A DNA stretch of 50,750 bases, taken from Bin55 sp965199895 (GTDB lineage: Bacteria; Pseudomonadota; Gammaproteobacteria; Pseudomonadales; Azotimanducaceae). Of the stretch, positions 8,393 to 17,258 are shown one piece after another. Below the pieces are notes generated by a model. That model saw nothing but the letters and a program-made list of their open reading frames with translations. It searched no databases and was not told the origin of the DNA. Where the stretch lies: NCBI GenBank assembly GCA_965199895.1, contig CBDATJ010000012.1, positions 1 to 50,750 on the forward strand. The letters run 5' to 3'. Position 1 is the first letter of the stretch; every line of letters starts with the position of its first letter. A program made the translations under genes and the position numbers.

Positions 8393-9865
8393 ATGACCAA
8401 TACCACTGCAACAATAACTGAAGATTTCGTTCAGCGCGAATACTCTGCGGGATTTGTCACTGACATCGAAACCCAATCGTTACCCCCTGGCCTTTCAGAG
8501 GACGTAGTCCGGCAAATTTCAGCAATCAAGAATGAACCAGAGTGGTTGACCGAATGGCGAGTAGATGCCTATGAGCGGTGGACGAAAATGGATGAACCAC
8601 AGTGGGCACACGTCAACTTTGAACCGATTGATTACCAAGCTATCTCATACTTCGCTGCACCGAAAGGGGATAAACCAAAGAGCCTAGACGAAGTCGACCC
8701 CGAGCTGCTCAAGACCTACGAAAAACTGGGTATCCCTCTACATGAACAGAAGCTATTAGCTGGAGTCGTTGAAGAACCAAATTCGACCGCGGTCGCGGTG
8801 GATGCTGTGTTCGATAGCGTATCGATTACCACAACGTTCAAAGAATCCTTGAGAGAACATGGGGTGATTTTTTGCTCCTTCTCTGAAGCAGTGCAGACTC
8901 ACCCAGAGCTCATTCGCCAGTATCTTGGTAGTGTTGTACCCAAACAGGATAACTTTTATGCAGCTCTAAATTCTGCAGTCTATAGCGATGGTTCATTCGT
9001 CTACGTACCCAAGGGAGTTCGATGTCCCATGGAGTTGTCTACCTACTTCAGAATCAATGCTGAAAATACGGGACAGTTTGAAAGAACTCTCATCATTGCA
9101 GACGAAGGTTCCTATGTGAGTTACCTTGAAGGTTGCACCGCCCCGATGAGAGACGAAAACCAACTTCATGCAGCTGTGGTAGAGCTCGTAGCTCTCAAAG
9201 ACGCACACATCAAGTACTCTACCGTTCAAAACTGGTACCCCGGAGACGAAAACGGCAAAGGTGGCATTTACAACTTCGTAACCAAACGGGGCGCATGCCG
9301 CGGTGATCGATCGCACATTAGCTGGACTCAAGTCGAAACTGGATCTTCAATCACCTGGAAGTACCCTAGTGTGATATTGCAAGGGGATGATTCCATTGGT
9401 GAGTTCTATTCTGTGGCATTAACTAACGCTTGTCAGCAAGCAGACACAGGTACCAAGATGACTCACATTGGCAAGAATACCAAGAGCACCATCGTTTCCA
9501 AAGGAATTAGCGCAGGTAGAAGTTCTAATGCTTATCGTGGATTGGTTCGCATGAATCCAGGTGCTAAGGGAGCACGCAACTACACGCAATGTGATTCGCT
9601 TCTCATAGGATCTGATTGTGCTGCCCATACCTTCCCGTATGTAGAGTCACGTAGATTTGACGCGATGGTGGAGCACGAAGCAACGACTACCAAGGTGGGT
9701 GAAGATCAGCTGTTCTTGTGTCGTCAAAGGGGAATGGATCCCGAAAAAGCTGTCTCCATGATTGTGAACGGTTTTTGTCGCGAAGTGTTTAGAGAACTGC
9801 CAATGGAATTTGCTGTGGAGGCCTCTAAACTGTTAGAAGTGAGTTTGGAGGGGGCGGTCGGTTGA
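8393..9865 (+). CDS. sufB: Fe-S cluster assembly scaffold SufB
   Basis: The 490-residue protein has the SufB N-terminal helix region (ISAIKNEPEWLTEWRVDAYERW, residues about 42-63) and the beta-helix core with GVRCPMELSTYFRIN, EGCTAPMRDENQLHAAVVEL and GRSSNAYRGLVRMN. The C-terminus has EHEATTTKVGEDQLFLCRQRGM, including the cysteine conserved in SufB. SufB with SufC and SufD forms the scaffold on which Fe-S clusters are built in the cytoplasm. It is the first gene of the suf operon, and its TGA overlaps the sufC start. No strong Shine-Dalgarno sequence is visible upstream of the ATG. Confidence 0.95.
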   Translation: MTNTTATITEDFVQREYSAGFVTDIETQSLPPGLSEDVVRQISAIKNEPEWLTEWRVDAYERWTKMDEPQWAHVNFEPIDYQAISYFAAPKGDKPKSLDEVDPELLKTYEKLGIPLHEQKLLAGVVEEPNSTAVAVDAVFDSVSITTTFKESLREHGVIFCSFSEAVQTHPELIRQYLGSVVPKQDNFYAALNSAVYSDGSFVYVPKGVRCPMELSTYFRINAENTGQFERTLIIADEGSYVSYLEGCTAPMRDENQLHAAVVELVALKDAHIKYSTVQNWYPGDENGKGGIYNFVTKRGACRGDRSHISWTQVETGSSITWKYPSVILQGDDSIGEFYSVALTNACQQADTGTKMTHIGKNTKSTIVSKGISAGRSSNAYRGLVRMNPGAKGARNYTQCDSLLIGSDCAAHTFPYVESRRFDAMVEHEATTTKVGEDQLFLCRQRGMDPEKAVSMIVNGFCREVFRELPMEFAVEASKLLEVSLEGAVG

Positions 9866-10611
9866 CACTCCTCAACATTTCTGATTTACACGTGAGTGTA
9901 GATGATCGTGTCATTCTCAAAGGTTTGGACCTACGAGTTTCGTTTGGTGAGATTCACGCCATTATGGGTCCAAATGGATCGGGCAAGAGTACTCTGACGA
10001 ATGCACTAGCTGGTCATGAAGGTTATACCGTAGATCAAGGTACAGCAACTCTATTGGGTAACGACTTAACAGACCTGAGCCCTGAAGAGCGCGCTCACTT
10101 GGGATTATTTCTAGCGTTTCAGTATCCCGTGGAAATACCCGGGGTCACCAACATGGAATTTCTTAAGACAGCGATGGATAGCCTCCGTAAGGCTCGGAAC
10201 GAAGATTCGATTTCCACTGCTGAATTTATGCAACGGGTTCGAACCCACGCTAAGCAGCTAGACCTTAATCCCCAATTTCTAAAGCGGGGGGTCAACGAAG
10301 CTTTTTCGGGAGGGGAAAAGAAGCGCAACGAAATCATTCAGATGTTGTGTCTCAATCCCAAAGTTGCCTTACTAGATGAAACCGACTCGGGTCTCGACAT
10401 TGACGCGATGCAGGTGGTCGCTCAAGGAATCAATGGTTTTCGCAATGACCATAACGCCGTTGTTCTCGTGACTCACTACCAAAGACTATTGAACCACGTG
10501 ATACCTGACTATGTTCACGTTATGCTAGAAGGCAGAATAGTCAAATCGGGTGATGCTTCCCTTGCCCGTGAATTGGAGGATAAGGGTTACAGCTGGCTGG
10601 AGTCAGCTTGA
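9862..10611 (+). CDS. sufC: Fe-S assembly ATPase SufC
   Basis: This 249-residue ABC ATPase has Walker A GPNGSGKST at residues 36-44, signature FSGGEKKRNEI in the SufC-specific form, Walker B VALLDETDSGLDIDA and the switch VLVTHYQRLL. The start is a TTG at 9862 overlapping the sufB stop (TTGA); the resulting N-terminus TLLNISDLHVSVDD aligns with other SufC proteins, so the rare start codon is likely real. SufC hydrolyses ATP to drive conformational change in the SufBCD scaffold. Confidence 0.95.
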   Translation: MTLLNISDLHVSVDDRVILKGLDLRVSFGEIHAIMGPNGSGKSTLTNALAGHEGYTVDQGTATLLGNDLTDLSPEERAHLGLFLAFQYPVEIPGVTNMEFLKTAMDSLRKARNEDSISTAEFMQRVRTHAKQLDLNPQFLKRGVNEAFSGGEKKRNEIIQMLCLNPKVALLDETDSGLDIDAMQVVAQGINGFRNDHNAVVLVTHYQRLLNHVIPDYVHVMLEGRIVKSGDASLARELEDKGYSWLESA

Positions 10612-10633
10612 CTAAGCCTCTGGCGCAATAAAG

Positions 10634-11749
10634 ATGTGTACAGCGATGAACCCACCAAGAATGGGCTTTGGGATTGACGAACGTACCCTACGGGACAAGA
10701 TTCACAAAATTGGCCTACCACAACCCCGCAAAGACCCCTGGAAGTACACCAGTCCCACGTTGGTCTTAGGGGCGTTGGAGAGCCAATCTGAGCGGGTTTT
10801 GGAACCAAAGTCGGTACAAACTCACGGTGTAATCCTTACCAATTGGCAAACATCAAGAGTTCAAGAACTGCTGAGTTCTCACACTGAAAACCTCATTTCC
10901 CACAGCAAAAACCCTCTAGTCTTACTCAATTTACTGTATGCAACTCATGGTTATGTTGTCCAGACCGATCCATCTGCAGAACGACAACAAGTTGTACACA
11001 TTGAGCCTGCGCGGGGATGTGAACGTGTTTTCGTGGTTGTCGAGCCCAACACTACGCTGGAACTCATTGAGAACAACAAGGGTGGGAATCGAGTGATTGA
11101 GTGTGTTTTGAAGAACGGTGCTACTCTGTTACATCGTCGATTTCAACAACCTACTGACGAAGTGGAATTTAACCAACTATCGGTGACTGTCCAAGATAAC
11201 GCAAGCTATTCAATGACACAGTACACAACAGGTGCTAGACTGCGTAGGCAAGAGATTGAGATCAATATCGATGGAGAACATGCAACAGTGTCGTTATCCG
11301 GTGCCTGGAGATTGACAGGAAAAACACACGGTGACTTGCAACTCACTGTCAATCACAACGTTGAGAGTTCAGAAAGCAAACAGCGATTTAATGGTGTTGC
11401 GAGTGATCAATCAAGAGCTGTATTCAACGGCAGAATTTATATCGCTCGTGGCGCACAGAAGACAGACGCTCACCTCCATAACCGTAATTTGTTAACTGAC
11501 ATCGGCGCTGAGACACATACGAAACCAGAGCTGGAAATCTATGCAGATGATGTGAGTTGTTCTCATGGAGTAACTTGTGGACAGATCGATCAAGACCAGG
11601 TTCGATATATGCGTTCTCGTGGGATCCCAGAAGATGTTTGTCGCACACTTCTAACGGATGCTTTTTTAAACGAAATCGTTGAACATCCGACGGGTGCGAA
11701 GTTGCTTCATGTACCCTACTCAGGAAATTCATTTATTAGTTCGAGTTAA
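10634..11749 (+). CDS. sufD: Fe-S assembly protein SufD
   Basis: This 371-residue paralogue of SufB has GLPQPRKDPWKYTSPT near the N-terminus (the family's 'P....E.WKYT' segment), a beta-helix core, and the characteristic C-terminal block FNGRIYIARGAQKTDAHLHN, NRNLLTDIGAETHTKPELEI, ADDVSCSHGVTCGQIDQDQV and YMRSRGIPEDVCRTLLTDAF. It is somewhat shorter than many SufD proteins. It sits 22 bases after sufC. Confidence 0.93.
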   Translation: MCTAMNPPRMGFGIDERTLRDKIHKIGLPQPRKDPWKYTSPTLVLGALESQSERVLEPKSVQTHGVILTNWQTSRVQELLSSHTENLISHSKNPLVLLNLLYATHGYVVQTDPSAERQQVVHIEPARGCERVFVVVEPNTTLELIENNKGGNRVIECVLKNGATLLHRRFQQPTDEVEFNQLSVTVQDNASYSMTQYTTGARLRRQEIEINIDGEHATVSLSGAWRLTGKTHGDLQLTVNHNVESSESKQRFNGVASDQSRAVFNGRIYIARGAQKTDAHLHNRNLLTDIGAETHTKPELEIYADDVSCSHGVTCGQIDQDQVRYMRSRGIPEDVCRTLLTDAFLNEIVEHPTGAKLLHVPYSGNSFISSS

Positions 11750-12121
11750 GTACCCGTGTTCAATAGCGAGGACATTCATTTTGAGCTCGTTTAAAGACTT
11801 GTGGTTTCGCTGGGCCGAACTCTGGGGGTCCAAACCCAGGACCTATTTCCCTATGGGGTCGATGGTGGACTGATGGTGCACGTACCTAGTTGCCACGGGA
11901 ATGGAATTGTTGTACATGTCGATGTTCGAGGTTGATGACAAGCCATGTCTATGGCATTTTTTTATCCGATGTAGCGGAACAAAGCACTCACCATCACTTT
12001 AGAACTTGCATTCTGGAGACTCCATTTAATCGTCTTAACCCCTAAAGTGTGAAGTGCATAAGTTACAAAACACATACTCCTGTGCGGCTGCTAACTCAAA
12101 TCTCTAAACTTAGTTTCTAAT
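11750..12121. other. 372-bp spacer inside the suf operon, no gene seen
   Basis: The spacer separates sufD from sufS, although all other suf junctions here are overlaps or a few bases. Only short open frames occur; one runs out of sufD in another frame and ends at 11873 with no recognisable similarity. I see no clear promoter, terminator or RNA gene. It could be a deleted gene or a separate promoter for sufSATE. Confidence 0.5.
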
Positions 12122-13339
12122 ATGACTACCGACTACCAGCCTCCCATAAGCGATTTCCCTTTGCTGCAAGTGAGGGATGCAATCATTTATCTGGATAACG
12201 CAGCGACTACACAGAAGCCTCAACTGGTACTTCAAGCAGTCTCTGACTATTACCAGCAACAAAACGCAAATGTTCACAGAGGTGTACACGAACTTTCCGT
12301 AGAAGCGACTGATTCGTTTGAAGAGTCGAGATCGAAGGTAAAGAGATTCATCGGGGCCACAAATGATTCTCAAATCGTGTTGACAAGAGGCACGACCGAG
12401 AGCATCAACCTTGTAGCACATGCCTATGGGGGAATGGTTTTAGACTACGATTCTGTTGTTCTAGTAACAGAAATGGAGCACCACTCGAATATCGTTCCAT
12501 GGCAATTGATTTGTGAACGAACCCGTGCAAACTTAGTTCCTATTCGGGTTCAATCCGATGGAACTATCGACCAAGAACACTACCAGAGTGCGTTGGATCA
12601 GTACAACGTAGCTATCGTAGCAGTAAGTCATGTGTCTAATGTGTTGGGAACCATTAACCCTGTCCAAGAAATGATCAACTCAGCACATAAAGCTGGGGCG
12701 GTGGTAATGGTGGATGGTGCACAAGCTATCGCACATTTGGATGTGGATGTCTCTGCACTTGACTGCGACTTCTATGCGTTTTCAAGCCACAAAGCGTACG
12801 GCCCCATGGGTATTGGAGCTCTGTATGGAAAAGAAAATCTCCTAAACCAAATGCTTCCCTGGCAGGGCGGTGGTGAAATGATTGAGACGGTCAGTTTTGA
12901 GAATACCACCTACCAGAGCCCGCCATACAAATTTGAAGCAGGTACACCGAACGTTTCGGGTGCGATCGGCATGGCGGCTGCTTTAGATTACTTGTCCACT
13001 CAGCGTAAAAAAGGACTACAACATTACGAAGACCAATTGACTCAATTTGCAATTTCAGAACTGCAACAAGTCCCAGATCTGAGACTGATCGGTGATGCTC
13101 CCAAACGAAGTGGAGCGATTTCTTTCTTAATTGAAGAAACTCACCCTCATGATGTCGGGACATTACTCGATCAACAAAATGTCGCGGTGCGAACGGGACA
13201 CCACTGTGCCATGCCACTGATGCAATCAATGGGGATACCGGGCACTATTCGAGCGTCATTGGGTCTCTATAATTTACGAAGCGACATCGAATCTCTTGTC
13301 AAAGCACTGCAATTTGCAGCAGACATGCTTCGAAGCTAA
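12122..13339 (+). CDS. sufS: Cysteine desulfurase SufS
   Basis: This 405-residue group II cysteine desulfurase has YLDNAATTQKP near residue 23, VHRGVHELS, TRGTTESINLVA, EMEHHSNIVPW, VDGAQAIAHL, the PLP lysine in SSHKAYGP (K224) and the catalytic cysteine in RTGHHCAMPLM (C362). The enzyme takes sulfur from cysteine as a persulfide and passes it to SufE, encoded downstream. It is followed four bases later by the A-type carrier gene. Confidence 0.95.
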   Translation: MTTDYQPPISDFPLLQVRDAIIYLDNAATTQKPQLVLQAVSDYYQQQNANVHRGVHELSVEATDSFEESRSKVKRFIGATNDSQIVLTRGTTESINLVAHAYGGMVLDYDSVVLVTEMEHHSNIVPWQLICERTRANLVPIRVQSDGTIDQEHYQSALDQYNVAIVAVSHVSNVLGTINPVQEMINSAHKAGAVVMVDGAQAIAHLDVDVSALDCDFYAFSSHKAYGPMGIGALYGKENLLNQMLPWQGGGEMIETVSFENTTYQSPPYKFEAGTPNVSGAIGMAAALDYLSTQRKKGLQHYEDQLTQFAISELQQVPDLRLIGDAPKRSGAISFLIEETHPHDVGTLLDQQNVAVRTGHHCAMPLMQSMGIPGTIRASLGLYNLRSDIESLVKALQFAADMLRS

Positions 13340-13343
13340 CACT

Positions 13344-13703
13344 ATGCAAGCTCAATCTTACGATCCCAGTCAGCTCAACATGACCCCACGTGCACTTGAT
13401 CACGTGCGTCGCCAGCTGCGAAAGAAACAAGCTACCGCACTCGTTCTAGGAGTCAGTGAGACTGGATGTAACGGCTATATGTACGACCTTCAGTACGTAG
13501 ATCCCCAAACCGATGTTTCGGGTCTCAAAACATTTGAATTTGATGAGGTACGGGTGTATGTATCCAATTCAAGCTGGGATCTCATCAAGGGAACTGAAAT
13601 TGATTTTCAAACACAGGGATTAAATTCCAGCCTGAAATTTCAGAACCCCAACGCAGATACCCTTTGTGGATGCGGAGAAAGCTTTTCCCTTAGTGGAACG
13701 TAG
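13344..13703 (+). CDS. sufA: A-type Fe-S carrier SufA/IscA family
   Basis: The start is the ATG at 13344, giving 119 residues; an open frame extends further upstream into sufS but the short form matches the family. The three ligand cysteines are present: SETGCNGY (C42) and CGCGESF (C108, C110). A-type carriers receive clusters from SufBCD and hand them to target proteins. The position right after sufS and before sufT supports a SUF role. Confidence 0.9.
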   Translation: MQAQSYDPSQLNMTPRALDHVRRQLRKKQATALVLGVSETGCNGYMYDLQYVDPQTDVSGLKTFEFDEVRVYVSNSSWDLIKGTEIDFQTQGLNSSLKFQNPNADTLCGCGESFSLSGT

Positions 13704-14217
13704 ACTACTCCCAATACAGCGTACGGTTGAAGCACGACTAGTACCAACCGGACGACCCGTAGAAATTCCCGCGGGCACTTTCGTAACGCTGACGCAAGCG
13801 TTAGGGGGTACCTACACAGTAGTCTACAAAGGTCATATGGCTCGTATCGAGAGCTCAAACGCAGACGCACTTGGGTTTGAACCTGAACTCATTACCTATG
13901 AGCCACCGGCAGACGGTCAGGTTTCAAAGAATCAAGTTTGGCAAGCGCTCCGATCCATTCACGACCCAGAAATCCCTGTCAATATTGTTGATCTAGGCTT
14001 GATATACGAAGTCAACCTAGTCGATAAAGATGTCGAAGTTACTATGACTTTGACCGCACCCGGTTGTGGAATGGGACCTGTTTTAGTCAATGATGTGGAA
14101 GCAAGATTGGGTCAGGTGCCCCATGTCAATCAAGTTCGGGTTGAACTAGTTTTCGATCCTCCCTGGAGTAGAGAACTCATGAGTGAGGAGGCTCAGCTGG
14201 AACTTGGCATTTTCTAA
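13666..14217 (+). CDS. sufT: SufT family Fe-S maturation protein (DUF59/MIP18)
   Basis: The protein has about 184 residues; a GTG at 13693 would give a shorter form that overlaps sufA less, and neither start has a good ribosome site. The N-terminal part has PTGRPVEIPAGTFVTLTQAL and GGTYTV; the C-terminal MIP18 domain has ALRSIHDPEIPVNIVDLGLI, YEV and LTAPGCGMGPVLVNDVE, then VFDPPWSRELMSEEA. SufT proteins support Fe-S protein maturation. The gene overlaps sufA and lies one base before sufE. Confidence 0.9.
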   Translation: MDAEKAFPLVERRLLPIQRTVEARLVPTGRPVEIPAGTFVTLTQALGGTYTVVYKGHMARIESSNADALGFEPELITYEPPADGQVSKNQVWQALRSIHDPEIPVNIVDLGLIYEVNLVDKDVEVTMTLTAPGCGMGPVLVNDVEARLGQVPHVNQVRVELVFDPPWSRELMSEEAQLELGIF

Positions 14218-14218
14218 A

Positions 14219-14632
14219 GTGATCGCTAGTCTCGACGAGATTCGAAAGACCTTTGAACTTCTCGAGGATTGGCAAGACCGTTACCGATACATCATTGATC
14301 TAGGGAAGGAAATCCCCGGAGTGCCTGAGCCAGACCGAACCCCTGATAGCATCGTTCACGGTTGTCAGAGTAATGTTTGGATCGTGGTGAGACGTGATTC
14401 AGCCACGAGTCGGTTGAGTTTTTTCATTGACAGCGATGCACATATCGTGCGAGGCCTGATTGCGATAGTGCTCGCAGTATTCTCACAACGGACTGCAGAT
14501 GAGATCCTAGCATTTGACATCGAATCACTCTTTGATGAACTCAATCTAATGGCTCACTTGTCGTCAACTCGCGGTAATGGATTGCGTGCTCTGGTTGCCC
14601 GAATCCGCATTGAAGCTCAATCCTACCTCTAA
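14219..14632 (+). CDS. sufE: Sulfur acceptor SufE
   Basis: With GTG at 14219 as start, one base after the sufT stop, the protein has 137 residues and begins like other SufE proteins (IASLDEIRKTFELLEDWQDR). It has RYRYIIDLGKEIPGVPEPDR, and the persulfide-accepting cysteine in VHGCQSNVW (C49). SufE takes the persulfide from SufS and delivers it to SufB. An open frame to 14183 exists but would add residues not seen in the family. It is the last suf gene. Confidence 0.92.
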   Translation: MIASLDEIRKTFELLEDWQDRYRYIIDLGKEIPGVPEPDRTPDSIVHGCQSNVWIVVRRDSATSRLSFFIDSDAHIVRGLIAIVLAVFSQRTADEILAFDIESLFDELNLMAHLSSTRGNGLRALVARIRIEAQSYL

Positions 14633-14751
14633 CGGACTATTGATTGCTTGAGTGGGAACAAAACGCGATTTTGCTCCAATCTCTTTGTATAAACTCCGCA
14701 ATCAACAAAATTATCGCTTTACCAGTCCAACTTCTGTAGAACTCAATTCAC

Positions 14752-15630
14752 ATGTCGAAGAAAGAAGGGGTTGTTGCCGTGGTTTCCTACCCCCTCATCA
14801 TCTTGCTCTCGTTTGTGTTGCACTATATTCTGCAACCGTGGGTTTCTGTTGAAATCGCTGCTTATCTAGCTGTACTCTTCGGAGCACTGTGTATCACCGT
14901 TCATGAGTGGAAGGTTCCGTATCGTACTCTGTGGCACCCCACCGGTCCGGAACTTGCAAATGACACAGCCTATATGGTTCTGGGACAAGTCATGCTTGAA
15001 CGGGTGCTGACGGGGGCAACGATATTTGCGATCACGTTGTTGACAGCACAGAATTCTTGGCAAATTTCCCAGTTTTGGCCACACGAGTGGCCCATCCTAG
15101 TGCAAACAGCTCTCATGCTCGCAGTGGGAGACTTCTTTCGCTATTGGTTGCATCGAGGGTTTCACAGATTTGCATGGATGTGGCGATTTCATGCAGTTCA
15201 TCATTCGCCTGAGCGACTGTATTGGATCAATGTAGGACGATTTCATCCGATAGAACAGGGAATGCAATTCCTCGTGGATGCTCTACCGTTCATATTGTTA
15301 GGTGTCAGTACGGAAGTCCTAAGTGCTTATTTCGTTTTCTATGCGGTCAATGGTTTCTTCCAACATTCAAACTGCTTGGTGAAGTTGGGTCCGCTTAATT
15401 GGATTGTTGCAGGTCCAGAACTACATCGCTGGCATCACTCAGTCATACCCGAGGAATCCAATCACAACTTCGGTAACAACTTAATCATTTGGGACATCAT
15501 CTTTGGGACGAGACTCTGTCCAGTAGATCGAAAGATTGGTCCGTTAGGTATCCCGGTTAAGGGTTATCCGCAGAGTTTTCTACGTCAGCTTGTTGCTCCT
15601 TTTGATCCACGTATCTCGATGAACAACTAA
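14752..15630 (+). CDS. Sterol desaturase / fatty acid hydroxylase family protein
   Basis: This 292-residue membrane di-iron enzyme has four or five hydrophobic segments. The histidine clusters of the family are complete: HRGFH (134-138), HAVHH (147-151) and HRWHH (225-229). Such enzymes hydroxylate or desaturate lipids using a di-iron site. The exact substrate cannot be told from sequence. It precedes the GH3-type gene by two bases, which suggests a shared transcript with the next two genes and possibly a common lipid or acyl-modification pathway (inference). Confidence 0.88.
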   Translation: MSKKEGVVAVVSYPLIILLSFVLHYILQPWVSVEIAAYLAVLFGALCITVHEWKVPYRTLWHPTGPELANDTAYMVLGQVMLERVLTGATIFAITLLTAQNSWQISQFWPHEWPILVQTALMLAVGDFFRYWLHRGFHRFAWMWRFHAVHHSPERLYWINVGRFHPIEQGMQFLVDALPFILLGVSTEVLSAYFVFYAVNGFFQHSNCLVKLGPLNWIVAGPELHRWHHSVIPEESNHNFGNNLIIWDIIFGTRLCPVDRKIGPLGIPVKGYPQSFLRQLVAPFDPRISMNN

Positions 15631-15632
15631 CC

Positions 15633-17258
15633 GTGTACTATTTGCTTTACAAGTTATTCCTGTCCACAAGACAAAAAAAACAACTGCGAAATTTCCTTGA
15701 AGCAGCTAAAGACCCCTATGTTGTGCAAGCTGAGGTATTAAATTCCATTGTTTGTCGCAACAAGAATTCTGTGTTTGGTCAAAAGTATCGATTTCAAGAC
15801 ATAGGCTCGGTTGAAGACTATCGTGCAAACGTACCGGTTAGCACGTTCGAAGATCTCAGAAACTTTAATGAACAGCATAAAGGTCGTAGCTCCACAGCTT
15901 TGACGACGGAAGAGGTTGTTTACTACAACCGTACGAGTGGAACGACAGATACTCCGAAGGATGTTCCGATCACAGAGACAGGAATGAGTGAATTAAAGCA
16001 TTTTGCTGAGTTGAGTGCATATGTTCTGACAAACCAATCCAACCTATTAGCAGGGAAGGTTTTTGCAATTGGTGGAGCAGCAGAAGAGGCGCGTGATTCT
16101 ATGGGGATACCGATAGGTTCAGCATCGGGACTCCTATACCGACAACAACCAGGCTTTCTGCGGTCACGGTATGTGATTCCACCGGATGTATTCGATATTC
16201 GAGATCCTGATATTCGCTATCAGACGATTGCAATCTACGGACTGAGACAACGAAACGTTACTGCGATGGCCACTGCAAACCCCTCTACCTTCAATCGCTT
16301 GAACCAAGTGATCAACGAAGAATTTGATGGTCTGATTGCTCATATTGAGAGAGGCACATTGCCGACTTCCGAAGTCAAACTCCCAAGACTTCGTCCCCAT
16401 CCCAAAAGAGCAGATGAATTACGTACTCTACGTTACCTCCATGGAGATTTGAGTTTTGTAGATTTTTGGAAACGGCTTCGAGGTGCAGTCGTGTGGTGTG
16501 GAGGCAGTTGTGCATTTGCACTTGTTCAACTTCGTAAGCGGTTGTACTTTGATACCAAAGTTGTAGAACTGGGATATCAGTCCAGTGAATTTCGTGGAAC
16601 CATCAATGTTGAGGTAGAAACCAATACCTGTCTTCCTACATTTCAGCATGTGTTCTACGAGTTTGTATCTGTGGAAGATTGGGAAAACGACAAGAAGGAA
16701 TTTCTTGGTCTTCACCAACTCAAGCTTGAAGAATTGTACTACATCTTCGTGACTACGTGCAATGGTTTGTATCGATACAACATCAATGATGTCGTACGAT
16801 GCACGGGGTTCCTGCACCAGACTCCTACCCTTGAATTTGTGCAAAAGGGGCGAGGGGTCACCAATATTTCGGGTGAAAAATTAACGGAACATCAGATCTT
16901 GGTTGCTATGGAAACATTGAGTCAGCAATATCAACTTGAGCCCGAGTTTTTCGTAGTCGTAGCTGATCCCAAAGAAAGCAAGTACCTGCTTTGTTTAGAG
17001 TTGGGCGGAGCAGAATGTGATCCCACAGTCGCGCGTACCTTCGATGAAATCTTGCAAGATCTCAACATAGAGTATGCTCAAAAGAGATCAAGTAAACGAT
17101 TAAATGATCTGCAAGTCGTTCAGCTTCCCAGTGGAACGGGTGCCCAATATCGTATGAAGCTAATCGAAACTGGACAAAGAGACTCTCAGTTCAAATACCA
17201 ACACCTTCAATACCTGAACGACATCATGCAAGCCCTGCCGGTAGATGGGCTGAATTAG
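15633..17258 (+). CDS. GH3 family acyl-adenylate / acyl-amido synthetase-like protein
   Basis: The 541-residue protein starts with GTG. Motifs match the GH3 family: YYNRTSGTTDTPKDVPIT near residue 96 (the ATP-binding P-loop-like segment), GGSCAFAL, ELGYQSSEFRGTIN, EFVSVEDWEND, GLYRYNINDVVRCTGF and EFVQKGRGVTNISGEKLTE. Plant GH3 enzymes adenylate carboxylic acids and conjugate them to amino acids; bacterial members are mostly uncharacterised. Its stop shares a base with the start of the epimerase gene, so amino-acid conjugate or dipeptide-like chemistry is a reasonable guess but unproven. Confidence 0.88.
   Translation: MYYLLYKLFLSTRQKKQLRNFLEAAKDPYVVQAEVLNSIVCRNKNSVFGQKYRFQDIGSVEDYRANVPVSTFEDLRNFNEQHKGRSSTALTTEEVVYYNRTSGTTDTPKDVPITETGMSELKHFAELSAYVLTNQSNLLAGKVFAIGGAAEEARDSMGIPIGSASGLLYRQQPGFLRSRYVIPPDVFDIRDPDIRYQTIAIYGLRQRNVTAMATANPSTFNRLNQVINEEFDGLIAHIERGTLPTSEVKLPRLRPHPKRADELRTLRYLHGDLSFVDFWKRLRGAVVWCGGSCAFALVQLRKRLYFDTKVVELGYQSSEFRGTINVEVETNTCLPTFQHVFYEFVSVEDWENDKKEFLGLHQLKLEELYYIFVTTCNGLYRYNINDVVRCTGFLHQTPTLEFVQKGRGVTNISGEKLTEHQILVAMETLSQQYQLEPEFFVVVADPKESKYLLCLELGGAECDPTVARTFDEILQDLNIEYAQKRSSKRLNDLQVVQLPSGTGAQYRMKLIETGQRDSQFKYQHLQYLNDIMQALPVDGLN

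Noticed and set aside
8225..8476. Minus-strand open frame overlapping the start of sufB
   Set aside because: It overlaps a clear sufB start and shows no family pattern.
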